A program made the position numbers and the translations under genes. From Mycobacterium sp. ACS1612 (GTDB taxonomy: Bacteria; Actinomycetota; Actinomycetes; Mycobacteriales; Mycobacteriaceae), in assembly GCF_001667505.1 (NCBI RefSeq), contig NZ_LZHZ01000066.1, positions 50,111-114,110 on the forward strand: a DNA stretch of 64,000 nt, in the 5' to 3' direction. Of this stretch, positions 18,840 through 26,812 are shown in pieces; the first letter of the stretch is position 1, and each line of letters begins with the position of its first letter. The notes beneath the pieces are model-generated. The model did not search any database. It was not told where the DNA came from and saw only the letters and a list, made by a program, of their open reading frames with translations.

Positions 18840-19136
18840 GTGAGTGGAACATTCAACAAGAGGCTGGCCGTCGTCTGGCTGGTGCTCACCGTGATGACGC
18901 TGGCCTACGTGTGGTTGGACCGCTCGAGCGACGACGACGGGATGCTGAAGGCCAGCACCGTCGTCACGGTCAGCGCGATAGTCATCGCTTTGGTGAAGGT
19001 GCGCATCATCTTCCAGGAGTTCATGGAAGTGCGGCATGCCCCGGGGTTGTTGCGCCGCCTCACCGACGGCTGGGTGGTGCTGATGGCGGTGTGCCTGTTG
19101 GGCAGCTACTTCATCGGCTCGGCAGTGGTGGGCTAG
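18840..19136 (+). CDS. Cytochrome oxidase subunit IV-like small membrane protein
   Basis: 98-residue protein with three hydrophobic segments (about 8-26, 35-55, 75-95), resembling prokaryotic Cox4/NorF. The segment ALVKVRIIFQEFMEVRHAP between helices 2 and 3 is the diagnostic part. GTG start 18840 lies 4 bp after the subunit III stop. Its stop overlaps the stop of the converging KstD-like gene. It forms a NorEF-like pair with the subunit III protein. Confidence 0.83.
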   Translation: MSGTFNKRLAVVWLVLTVMTLAYVWLDRSSDDDGMLKASTVVTVSAIVIALVKVRIIFQEFMEVRHAPGLLRRLTDGWVVLMAVCLLGSYFIGSAVVG

Positions 19137-20740
19137 ACCCTGGTGGCCGCCGCCAGGCCCGCGCGGTAGCCGAATACCATTGCCGGGCCCAGCGTTCCAC
19201 CGGCACCGCCGTAGGCCTTCCCGGTAGCGCCTGCCATCGCATTGCCCGCGGCGAACAGACCCGGGATGGCCGAGCCGTTCACGTGTAGGACCCTGCCGTC
19301 GCGGTCGGTGCGCGGACCACCCTTGGTGCCCATTGCGCCGATCGACACCGGCACCGCATAGTAGGGCGCCGTGTCGATGGGGCCCAGCGTCTTGCCTGCC
19401 GGGGTGGCGGCCTTGTCGTCGCCCCAATAGCCGTCGTAAGCACTCGAGCCGCGGCCGAAGTCGGGATCGGTTTCGTGCGCGGCGTTGTCGTTCCACGCCG
19501 CCAGCGTGCGCGCGAGGCCGTCGGGGTCGATACCGGTCTTGGCGCCGAGTTCGGCGAGATCGGCACTCGGTGAGAACCAGTCCGGAGCTTCCTCGCCGGG
19601 CAGCACGCCGAGGAAGCCGTACCGCTTCAGATGCAGTGAGTCGAAGACGATCCACGCCGGGTCGTTGGCATACCCGTGGCGAGGGTCGAGGTACTGGAAC
19701 GGGCCCGCCATCGAATTGTATTCACCCGCCTCGTTGAGGAACCGCTTGCCCGCCCGGTTGACGATGATGCTCCGCGGCCGGGTCCGCTCCAGGCGCACGC
19801 TGCGACTGCGGGGATGTCCCTGGAATGTGTCGTCCGGCAACTGCACGATGGGCACCCACCACGCTTCCCCCATGTTCGCCAGGTCGGCGCCGTGTGCCAT
19901 CGCCATGCGCAACCCGTCGCCGGTGTTATTCGGCGGTGACACCGCGCCACGCATCGGACCGCGCAGATAGGCCTCGACCAGCTGCTTGTCCCACTCGAAC
20001 CCTCCGGTGGCGAGCACCACGCCGCGGCGGGCCCGCACGCGAATATCTTTGCCGTCCCGCTGGATTCGCACGCCCATGACGCCGCCGTCGTCGTCGGCGA
20101 ACAACTCGACGGCGCGGGCATTGGTCTTCGGCGCCACGCCGACGTCGAGCAGGCCCTTGAGCAGCCCGGCGACCAGCGCCGTGCCGGCCACGCAATAGTC
20201 ACCGGACTCGCTGTCGACCGCCGCGTGGATACGGGCCCTGGTCTCCGCGTCGATACCGACGTTGCTGAAGTCGGCTGGGAACGACGTGATCCGGTCGCGC
20301 CAGTCGCCCAACCGTGCCAGATTGAACGGCTTGGCGTTCAGCGACCGACCGCCGCCAGGCCGACCGCCGGGTAGCTCAGGCTTGTAATCGGGGAAGCCTT
20401 CAGCGATCTCGAACTGCAACTCGCTGTGTGTCTCAACGTAATCCAGCATCTCGGCGCCGGTTCTGACAAACGTCTGCATCAGCTCGTCGTCCATGTAGCC
20501 GAGCGACTGCGCACGCAAATACGCCACCGCGTCCTCGACCGGCAACTCACCGTCGGCCGAACGCGAATGCGCCGGAATCCACACGATGCCACCGGAAACC
20601 GCCGTCGTACCACCAACGGTCGCCGCTTTCTCGAATACCTCGACCGAAACCCCGCTGCTCGCCGCGGTCAGCGCAGCCGTCAATCCCGCGCCGCCGCTGC
20701 CCAGCACGACCACGTCGAAGTCGGCGTCCCAGTCGTTCAC
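19133..20740 (-). CDS. KstD-like FAD-dependent dehydrogenase
   Basis: 535-residue flavoprotein of the fumarate reductase/3-ketosteroid delta-1-dehydrogenase family. The FAD dinucleotide motif VVVLGSGGAGLTAAL lies at about residues 9-23, ATGGFEWD in the middle, and a C-terminal GLFAAGNAMAG...YGGAGGTLGPAM. TAPYYAVPV near the end resembles the KstD catalytic Tyr segment. Likely desaturates a cyclic ketone or acts on a steroid-like ring (inferred). GTG 20740 with AAGGGAG. It lies downstream of the IclR gene across a 92-bp gap with nested inverted repeats. Confidence 0.86.
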   Translation of the reverse strand: MNDWDADFDVVVLGSGGAGLTAALTAASSGVSVEVFEKAATVGGTTAVSGGIVWIPAHSRSADGELPVEDAVAYLRAQSLGYMDDELMQTFVRTGAEMLDYVETHSELQFEIAEGFPDYKPELPGGRPGGGRSLNAKPFNLARLGDWRDRITSFPADFSNVGIDAETRARIHAAVDSESGDYCVAGTALVAGLLKGLLDVGVAPKTNARAVELFADDDGGVMGVRIQRDGKDIRVRARRGVVLATGGFEWDKQLVEAYLRGPMRGAVSPPNNTGDGLRMAMAHGADLANMGEAWWVPIVQLPDDTFQGHPRSRSVRLERTRPRSIIVNRAGKRFLNEAGEYNSMAGPFQYLDPRHGYANDPAWIVFDSLHLKRYGFLGVLPGEEAPDWFSPSADLAELGAKTGIDPDGLARTLAAWNDNAAHETDPDFGRGSSAYDGYWGDDKAATPAGKTLGPIDTAPYYAVPVSIGAMGTKGGPRTDRDGRVLHVNGSAIPGLFAAGNAMAGATGKAYGGAGGTLGPAMVFGYRAGLAAATRV

Positions 20741-20765
20741 ATTGGACTCCCTTCGTTACGCATGC

Positions 20766-20822
20766 CGAACGTGAGCTGGTTCTTGAAAAATCTCCGAGAT
20801 TTCGTACATGAGCTCACGTTCG
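20766..20822 (+). repeat. 57-bp hairpin repeat, copy A
   Basis: CGAACGTGAGCT (20766-20777) and AGCTCACGTTCG (20811-20822) form perfect 12-bp arms. The loop contains an inner perfect hairpin AAATCT-ccg-AGATTT (20788-20802). Total span is 57 bp, as in copies B and C. It lies between the IclR stop and the KstD-like start. It may be a mobile repeat, a transcript processing element, or an operator for IclR. Confidence 0.7.
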
Positions 20823-20831
20823 ACGCCCCCT

Positions 20832-21527
20832 TCAACTGAGAATTGCGGATAGTTCGTCGGCGGCCGTGAGCACCGCATCTCGACCGTCGATGACGACGTC
20901 CTCACGATGCGAGATCAGGTTGATGCACGTCGGCGGTGAAGGCGGCTTACGCCGCACCGGCACCGCGAGCCCGTACGTGTTGGGCTCGACCTCACCGTGG
21001 GTGATCACCCAACCTTGTTGACGGGCAAGAGGAACCAAATCCCGTTCGCCCGGCCGCGGCGGCATGCTGGCGAGCAGCGCGATCCCCGCAGCGCCGCGTT
21101 CCAGCGGATATCTACTGCCCTCGTGAAACGACAGTTGATAAAAGACCTTGCTCGGCACGATCACCGCGATAGCCACCTGCTGATCACCCTCGGCGACCAG
21201 TAGCGACACCGTCGTGCCGAGTTCGTCGGCCAGTTTGCGCAGTGTCGGCACGCTCAACTGCCGCACATTGTTGTCGAACGACGCCCCCAACACGGCCAGT
21301 CCGGTGCCGGACCGGTACCGGCCGTCTTCGCCCTTGGCCACCATGCGGAACTGCGCGAGTGTGTTGAGCAACCGGTACGCGATCGTGCGGTGCACGCCGA
21401 TGTCGTCGGCGACCTGCTGAACCGTCAAACCAGTTCGCGCGGTGGCGACCAGTTGCAGCGCGGCCAACCCTCTGGCCAGGGTCTGCGAGCCTGGCGCACC
21501 GTTGGGCGATTGGCCCTCGGAGACCAT
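20832..21527 (-). CDS. IclR-family transcriptional regulator
   Basis: 231-residue IclR-type regulator. The N-terminal winged helix (about 15-70) reads TLARGLAALQLVATARTGLT...VADDIGVHRTIAYRLLNTL; the effector domain follows with SFHEGSRYPLERGAAGIALL. MhpR of E. coli, which controls phenylpropionate meta-cleavage, is of this family, and this gene is divergent from an MhpC/A/B-like set. It is therefore a candidate regulator of that set and of the downstream KstD-like gene. ATG 21527 with AAGGGG; the track to 21587 is an unsupported extension. Confidence 0.88.
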   Translation of the reverse strand: MVSEGQSPNGAPGSQTLARGLAALQLVATARTGLTVQQVADDIGVHRTIAYRLLNTLAQFRMVAKGEDGRYRSGTGLAVLGASFDNNVRQLSVPTLRKLADELGTTVSLLVAEGDQQVAIAVIVPSKVFYQLSFHEGSRYPLERGAAGIALLASMPPRPGERDLVPLARQQGWVITHGEVEPNTYGLAVPVRRKPPSPPTCINLISHREDVVIDGRDAVLTAADELSAILS

Positions 21528-21581
21528 GGCGGCCCCTTCCTTGACAGATTCAGTCCGCGAGAGTGATGCTCTGACTATAGT

Positions 21582-21595
21582 GCACATGATTGTGC
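21582..21595. promoter_or_regulatory. Candidate IclR operator in divergent promoter
   Basis: GCACA-tgat-TGTGC, a perfect 5-4-5 inverted repeat, lies 55 bp upstream of the IclR start and 66 bp upstream of the hydrolase start. Position fits an IclR-type site, but the repeat is short and could be chance. Confidence 0.35.
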
Positions 21596-21624
21596 GATAA
21601 ATGAGCAGAGTGCTTACAAATTAC

Positions 21625-21639
21625 GAGAATCACATTCTC
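21625..21639. promoter_or_regulatory. Operator: perfect GAGAAT-N3-ATTCTC palindrome
   Basis: GAGAATCACATTCTC, a perfect 6-3-6 palindrome, ends 21 bp before the GTG of the meta-cleavage hydrolase. No third half-site is seen here. It places the 20-kb plus-strand catabolic block under the same presumed regulator as the other boxes. Confidence 0.75.
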
Positions 21640-21660
21640 AAAGTCAAGAGAGGCTGACGA

Positions 21661-22524
21661 GTGGCGGAGCACGAGAGCGTGTGGAGTGACCTGCAGGGCG
21701 TCCCGTTCTCGCAGGGGTTCCTCGACGCGGGCGGAGTCCGCACCCGCTACCTGCATGCCGGTGAACCGGCGAACCCTGCACTGGTGTTCTTGCACGGGTC
21801 GGGCGGGCACGCCGAGGCGTATGTGCGCAATCTGGAGGCCCACGCCGAGCACTTCTCCACCTGGTCGATCGACATGCTCGGCCACGGCTACACCGACAAG
21901 CCCGGCCACCCGCTGGAGGTGCACCACTACGTCGACCACTTGATGGCGTTCCTCTACGCGATCGGCGCCGAGCGTGCGCACATCAGCGGCGAGTCACTCG
22001 GCGGCTGGGTCGCCGCGCGCGCCGCCGTCGACCACCCGGACCGGATCGACCGACTGGTGCTCAATACCGCGGGCGGTTCACAAGCGGACCCCGAGGTGAT
22101 GAAGCGGATCATCACGTTGTCGATGGCCGCCGCGGAGGACCCGACGTGGGAGACCGTGCAGGCCCGGATCAAGTGGCTGATGGCCGACAAGTCCAAGGGT
22201 TACGACGACATCGTCGCGAGCAGGCAACGCGTCTACCGGCAGCCGGGGTTCGCCGCAGCGATGAAAGACATCATGGCGCTGCAGGATCCGGAGATCCGGG
22301 CGCGAAATCTGCTGGGCCCCGCCGAGTACGGCTCGATTACCGCACCGACCCTGGTGGTGTGGACCAGTGACGACCCCACGGCCGACGTCGAGGAAGGCCG
22401 TCGCATCGCGTCGATGATCCCGGGCGCCCGGTTCGAGGTCATGCCGGGCTGTGGGCACTGGCCCCAGTACGAGGACCCCAAGACATTCAACGCACTGCAT
22501 CTCGACTTCCTGTTGGGGCGCTGA
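21661..22524 (+). CDS. Meta-cleavage product hydrolase (MhpC/HsaD-like)
   Basis: 287-residue alpha/beta hydrolase. FLHGSGGHAEAY gives the oxyanion region, GESLGG the nucleophile Ser112, TSDDPTAD the acid and GCGHWPQYED the catalytic His. Size and motifs match C-C bond hydrolases that split ring-cleavage products. It is first in an operon with a flavin hydroxylase and an extradiol dioxygenase, the exact neighbours expected for a meta-cleavage pathway. GTG start 21661, directly behind the operator. Substrate is not known. Confidence 0.87.
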   Translation: MAEHESVWSDLQGVPFSQGFLDAGGVRTRYLHAGEPANPALVFLHGSGGHAEAYVRNLEAHAEHFSTWSIDMLGHGYTDKPGHPLEVHHYVDHLMAFLYAIGAERAHISGESLGGWVAARAAVDHPDRIDRLVLNTAGGSQADPEVMKRIITLSMAAAEDPTWETVQARIKWLMADKSKGYDDIVASRQRVYRQPGFAAAMKDIMALQDPEIRARNLLGPAEYGSITAPTLVVWTSDDPTADVEEGRRIASMIPGARFEVMPGCGHWPQYEDPKTFNALHLDFLLGR

Positions 22525-22526
22525 GG

Positions 22527-24206
22527 ATGAGTAACCAGGCGGACGTCGTCATCGTCGGGGCCGGGCCGGTCGGCCTGACGCTGGCCAACATCCTTGGGCT
22601 GCAGGGTGTTCAGACCCTGGTGATCGACGAACGGCCGTCGTTGATCGACTACCCCCGCGGCGTCGGACTCGACGACGAAGCCATTCGCACCTTCCAGTCG
22701 ATCGGTCTGGTCGACCGCATCCTGCCGCACACCGTGCCCAACCAGATCCTGCGGTTCTTCGACGCCAACCGCCGACTGCTCGCGGAGATGGCGCCACCCG
22801 ATGCGCGGTTCGGATGGCCGAAGCGCAACGGGTTCGTGCAGCCGATGGTCGACGCCGAACTGCTCTCCGGCTTGGACCGATTCGACCACGTCGAGGTGTT
22901 GTGGAACAGGCGGTTGGAGTCCTGCAGGGAAAACTCCGAAGACGACGGCGGCGTGACCGTCGGATTCGCGGATGGCAGTGAGCCCGTGCGGGCAAGGTAC
23001 GTCGTCGGGTGCGACGGCGGCCGAAGCGTCACACGCCATCTGATGGGGGTGTCGTTCGACGGCACCACATCGTCGACGCGCTGGCTGGTCATCGACTGCG
23101 CCAATGACCCGCTCGGTCATCCCAACAGTGAAGTGGGTGCCGACCCGGCGCGGCCGTACGTCTCGATCTCGATCGCGCACGGAATTCGGCGCTTCGAGTT
23201 CATGATTCACGCCGACGAGTCCGACGAGATGGCCGAGGATCCAGCGTTCGTCAGGCGCATGCTCTCGCAACTGGTACCCCATCCGGAGCGTGTCGACATC
23301 ATCCGGCACCGGGTCTACACCCACCATTCCCGCATCGCTGGGGCGTTCCGCAAGGGCAGGCTGATGCTGGCCGGCGACGCCGCGCATCTGATGCCGGTGT
23401 GGCAGGGTCAGGGCTACAACAGCGGTATCCGCGATGCGGCCAACTTGGGCTGGAAGCTGGCGGCGGTGGTCAACGGGCACGCCGGGGATGGGCTGCTCGA
23501 CACCTATGACGTCGAACGCCGCAAGCACGCCCGCGCCATGATCGATCTGTCCACCCTTGTGGGGCGTGTCATTTCGCCGACGAACCGGCGGGTGGCCGCG
23601 CTGCGTGACCGTGTCATCCACGCCGCTTCGGTGGTGCCCACGCTCAAGCGGTACATCCTCGAGATGCGGTTCAAGCCGATGCCGCGCTACCAGGAGGGCG
23701 CGGTGTTCCACACGGGAGGGGAGACGTCGCCGACGGGCACGTTGTTCATCCAGCCGCGGGTCGACACCCGCGACGCGCAGAACGTCCTGCTCGACGACGT
23801 GCTCGGCCCGGGGTTCGCCGTGCTGTGTTGGAGCAACAATCCCCGCGCGTTCCTCGGCGACGAGGTGTTCGGCCGGTGGAAAGCGTTGGGAGCCACATTT
23901 GTTTCCGCACGGCCGATGACGCAGCTGCACTGGACAGGACACGACGACCCCGACGTGGTGATCGTCGGCGACCGCACCGGTGCGCTGAAGTCGTGGTTCG
24001 ACACCTACACCGATTCCGTGCTGTTCCTTCGGCCCGACCGCTGCATCGCGGCAGCGTGCATCGCCCAACGCGCTGCCGACGTGTCCGAATCGCTGTTCGA
24101 AGTTCTCTGTCTGACCCCGGGAGGAGGTAACGGTGCCACTCGCCCTCTGCTGTATGTCGCACAGCCCACTGCTGAATCTTCCGGGACCGTCGCAGGATCT
24201 CCTTGA
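22527..24206 (+). CDS. mhpA: FAD-dependent aromatic hydroxylase (MhpA-like)
   Basis: 559-residue flavoprotein monooxygenase, the size of 3-(3-hydroxyphenyl)propionate hydroxylase MhpA. DVVIVGAGPVGLTLAN binds the FAD ADP moiety, YVVGCDGGRSVTRHLMG is the DG motif and RLMLAGDAAHLMPVWQGQGYNSGIRDA the GD motif region (core GDAAHLMP). It would hydroxylate a phenolic ring before extradiol cleavage. It starts 3 bp after the hydrolase stop and overlaps the dioxygenase gene by an unusual 74 bp, so its last 25 codons share DNA with the next reading frame. Confidence 0.88.
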   Translation: MSNQADVVIVGAGPVGLTLANILGLQGVQTLVIDERPSLIDYPRGVGLDDEAIRTFQSIGLVDRILPHTVPNQILRFFDANRRLLAEMAPPDARFGWPKRNGFVQPMVDAELLSGLDRFDHVEVLWNRRLESCRENSEDDGGVTVGFADGSEPVRARYVVGCDGGRSVTRHLMGVSFDGTTSSTRWLVIDCANDPLGHPNSEVGADPARPYVSISIAHGIRRFEFMIHADESDEMAEDPAFVRRMLSQLVPHPERVDIIRHRVYTHHSRIAGAFRKGRLMLAGDAAHLMPVWQGQGYNSGIRDAANLGWKLAAVVNGHAGDGLLDTYDVERRKHARAMIDLSTLVGRVISPTNRRVAALRDRVIHAASVVPTLKRYILEMRFKPMPRYQEGAVFHTGGETSPTGTLFIQPRVDTRDAQNVLLDDVLGPGFAVLCWSNNPRAFLGDEVFGRWKALGATFVSARPMTQLHWTGHDDPDVVIVGDRTGALKSWFDTYTDSVLFLRPDRCIAAACIAQRAADVSESLFEVLCLTPGGGNGATRPLLYVAQPTAESSGTVAGSP

Positions 24207-25074
24207 CGACATCGAGTCCGCGCTCGCCAGGGCGCGTGACTTCGTCGCCGCCTACGACCCCGAACTCGTCGTCACCTTCTCCCCGGACCACTACAACGGG
24301 TTCTTCTACCGGACGATGCCACCGTTCTGCATCGGCACCGCGGCCCGAGGCGTCGGCGACTACGGGACATACGCTGGCCCACTCGACGTGCCGGAGGACA
24401 TCGCGACCGAATGCGCCAAAGCTGTACTGGAATCCGGCGTCGACGTGGCGATCTCGGCCAGCATGGACGTCGACCACGGCACGGTGCAGCCGTTGCAGAA
24501 GCTGTTCGGCGACGCGGCCGCGCGGCCGGTGATCCCGATCTTCATCAACTCGGTCGCGACGCCGCTGGGGCCGCTGCGAAGGGTGCGTGCGCTGGGTGCC
24601 GCCGTCGGCACGTATGTGGCCACCCTCGGCAAGCGCGTGTTGCTCGTCGGATCCGGTGGGCTGTCCCATGATCCGCCGGTGCCTACGCTGGCGACCGCGC
24701 CGCCCGCGGCACTTGACCGGATCGTGTACGGCCAGCCGATGACACCGGAGCAGCGGCAGGCCCGTCAGGTCGCGGTGATGGAGGCCGCGCGCGAGTTCGC
24801 CGACGGGCAGGGTCCACTTCAGCCGCTCAACCCGGACTGGGATCACGCATTCCTCGAGTTGCTCGACGCCAACCGACTCGCCGACGTCGACGCGTGGTCG
24901 AACAGCTGGATCGAGAAGGAGGCCGGCCACTCGGCCCACGAAATCCGCACCTGGGTGGCGGCATTCGGCGCGCTGACCGCGCACGGCCGGTACGCGACGA
25001 AGGACCGCTTCTACCGGGCCGCACCCGAATTGATCGCGGGGTTCGCGATCCGAACGGCGGTGCTGGATGTCTGA
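24133..25074 (+). CDS. mhpB: Class III extradiol ring-cleavage dioxygenase (MhpB-like)
   Basis: 313-residue LigB-type dioxygenase, nearly the length of E. coli MhpB. Catalytic residues fall at the same numbers as in that enzyme: Asp114-His115 in MDVDHGTVQP and His179 in GGLSHDPP; His10 in CMSHSPLL is a likely iron ligand. It opens a catechol ring next to the hydroxyl groups, giving the substrate for the hydrolase two genes upstream. GTG start 24133 after GGGAGGAGG, inside the hydroxylase 3' end. Confidence 0.92.
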   Translation: MPLALCCMSHSPLLNLPGPSQDLLDDIESALARARDFVAAYDPELVVTFSPDHYNGFFYRTMPPFCIGTAARGVGDYGTYAGPLDVPEDIATECAKAVLESGVDVAISASMDVDHGTVQPLQKLFGDAAARPVIPIFINSVATPLGPLRRVRALGAAVGTYVATLGKRVLLVGSGGLSHDPPVPTLATAPPAALDRIVYGQPMTPEQRQARQVAVMEAAREFADGQGPLQPLNPDWDHAFLELLDANRLADVDAWSNSWIEKEAGHSAHEIRTWVAAFGALTAHGRYATKDRFYRAAPELIAGFAIRTAVLDV

Positions 25075-26812
25075 GGCGTTTGACCACACCGTCGACGTCC
25101 TGGTGGTCGGGTCCGGCGGGGGCGGCATGACGGCCGCGCTCGCCGCCGACGCCTCGGGTCTGGACACCCTCGTCGTGGAGAAGTCGCCGCAGTTCGGCGG
25201 GTCCACGGCGCTGTCCGGTGGCGGTATCTGGGTGCCGGGTGCCCCGAGCCAGCGCAAGGCGGGCTACGTCCCCGACCCCGACGGCGTCTTCGAGTATCTC
25301 AAGCGGATCACCGGCGGTTTGGTCAGCGACGCGCGGTTGCGGCAGTACGTCGACAGCGCGCCGGCGATGATGGAGTTCCTCGAGAAGCTCAGCCCGTGGT
25401 TCGAGTTCGTCTGGAAGCCGGGCTACGCCGACTATTACCCCGAGTTGCCTGGCGGCTCGGAACTTGGCAGCACCATCAACGTTCCCGCAATCGACCTGCG
25501 TAAGCTCGGCGACCAGGAGCAGCATCTGCTGCGGCCGCTGGCTCTTGCGCCGAAGGGAATCTGGTTCGCCCCCAAGGATCTTCGGCTGTTCTATCAGGTT
25601 CGGCAGAACTGGCGTGGCAAAGCGGTACTGGTCAAACTGATCTGGCGGATGTTCCGGGCCCGGGTGTTCGGTGACCGGATGGCGGCCATCGGCCAGTCGT
25701 TGGCCGCCCGCCTGCGCCTGGCGCTCAAACAGCAGGACATTCCGCTGTGGCTGAACGCGCCGATGACCGAACTGATCACCGATGTCGACGGCAGCGTGAT
25801 CGGTGCGGTGGTCGAACGGGACGGCGGACAGCTTCGCATCTGCGCGCGCCGCGGCGTGATCCTGGCCAGCGGCGGATTCGACCACGACATGACCTGGCGT
25901 CGCCAGCACCTGCCGGTGCTCGAAAAGGACTGGAGCTTCGGAAACCCCGCGGCAACGGGCGACGGTATCCGGGCGGGGGAGAAGGTGGGCGGCGCGACCG
26001 ATCTGCTCGACGAGGCGTGGTGGTTCCCCGCCATCTGCTGGCCGGACGGCCGTCTGCAGTTCATGCTCAACGAACGCATGATGCCGTCACAGTTCGTCGT
26101 CAACGGCGACGGGAAGCGGTTCATCAACGAGGCGGCGCCCTATATGGATTTCGCCCACGCGATGATCGACGGTCAGCGCTCCGGGGTCACCCACATCCCG
26201 TGCTGGCTGATCACCGACATTCGGTCGTTCCACCGCTACGTCGTCGCAGGCCACCTGCCGATCCCGAAGATTCCGTTCGCACCGGTGCCCACCGGGTGGA
26301 AGGTGCCGAAGGCGTGGCTGGAATCCGGTGTGGTCAAGGAAGCCAACAGCTTCGAGGAACTCGCGGCGAAGATCGGGGTGCCCGCGGACAACCTGCGAGC
26401 CACCGCCGAGCGGTTCAACCAGTTGGCGCACAAGGGCCACGACGACGACTTCAACCGCGGCCACAGCGCCTACGACAACTACTACGGCGACCCGACGCTG
26501 CCGAATCCGAACTTGTTTCCGCTCGGCAAGCCGCCGTATTACGCGTTTCAGATCATCCTCGGCGACCTGGGCACATCGGGCGGGCTGCGCACCGACGAAT
26601 ACGCGCGGGTGCTCCGCGAGGACGACAGCATCGTCAAAGGCCTGTACGCGGTGGGCAACGCGTCGGCGGCCGTGATGGGACGCAGTTACGCGGGGGCGGG
26701 CGCAACCATCGGGCCTGCTATGACATTCGGCTACGTGGCCGCCAACCACATCGCAAGCACAACCGAGAGCAATCATCAAGACCGCTCGATCTTCCAAGGA
26801 GGAAGCAAGTGA
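25067..26812 (+). CDS. KstD-like flavoprotein dehydrogenase
   Basis: 581-residue FAD protein of the 3-ketosteroid delta-1-dehydrogenase/fumarate reductase family. DVLVVGSGGGGMTAALAADA near the N-terminus, FGGSTALSGGGIWVPG, and KPPYYAFQIILGDLGTSGGL near the C-terminus. The last segment contains the Tyr and Gly that in characterised KstD act on the 3-keto group. It overlaps mhpB by 8 bp. A KstD homologue inside a phenylpropionate-type operon points to a cyclic ketone feeding into the aromatic ring-cleavage steps (inferred). Confidence 0.87.
   Translation: MSEAFDHTVDVLVVGSGGGGMTAALAADASGLDTLVVEKSPQFGGSTALSGGGIWVPGAPSQRKAGYVPDPDGVFEYLKRITGGLVSDARLRQYVDSAPAMMEFLEKLSPWFEFVWKPGYADYYPELPGGSELGSTINVPAIDLRKLGDQEQHLLRPLALAPKGIWFAPKDLRLFYQVRQNWRGKAVLVKLIWRMFRARVFGDRMAAIGQSLAARLRLALKQQDIPLWLNAPMTELITDVDGSVIGAVVERDGGQLRICARRGVILASGGFDHDMTWRRQHLPVLEKDWSFGNPAATGDGIRAGEKVGGATDLLDEAWWFPAICWPDGRLQFMLNERMMPSQFVVNGDGKRFINEAAPYMDFAHAMIDGQRSGVTHIPCWLITDIRSFHRYVVAGHLPIPKIPFAPVPTGWKVPKAWLESGVVKEANSFEELAAKIGVPADNLRATAERFNQLAHKGHDDDFNRGHSAYDNYYGDPTLPNPNLFPLGKPPYYAFQIILGDLGTSGGLRTDEYARVLREDDSIVKGLYAVGNASAAVMGRSYAGAGATIGPAMTFGYVAANHIASTTESNHQDRSIFQGGSK

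Noticed and set aside
20766..20822. Intrinsic transcription terminator
   Set aside because: The stem is strong but there is no U-run after it on either strand, the loop is 33 nt, and similar 57-bp units occur elsewhere, including inside a gene.
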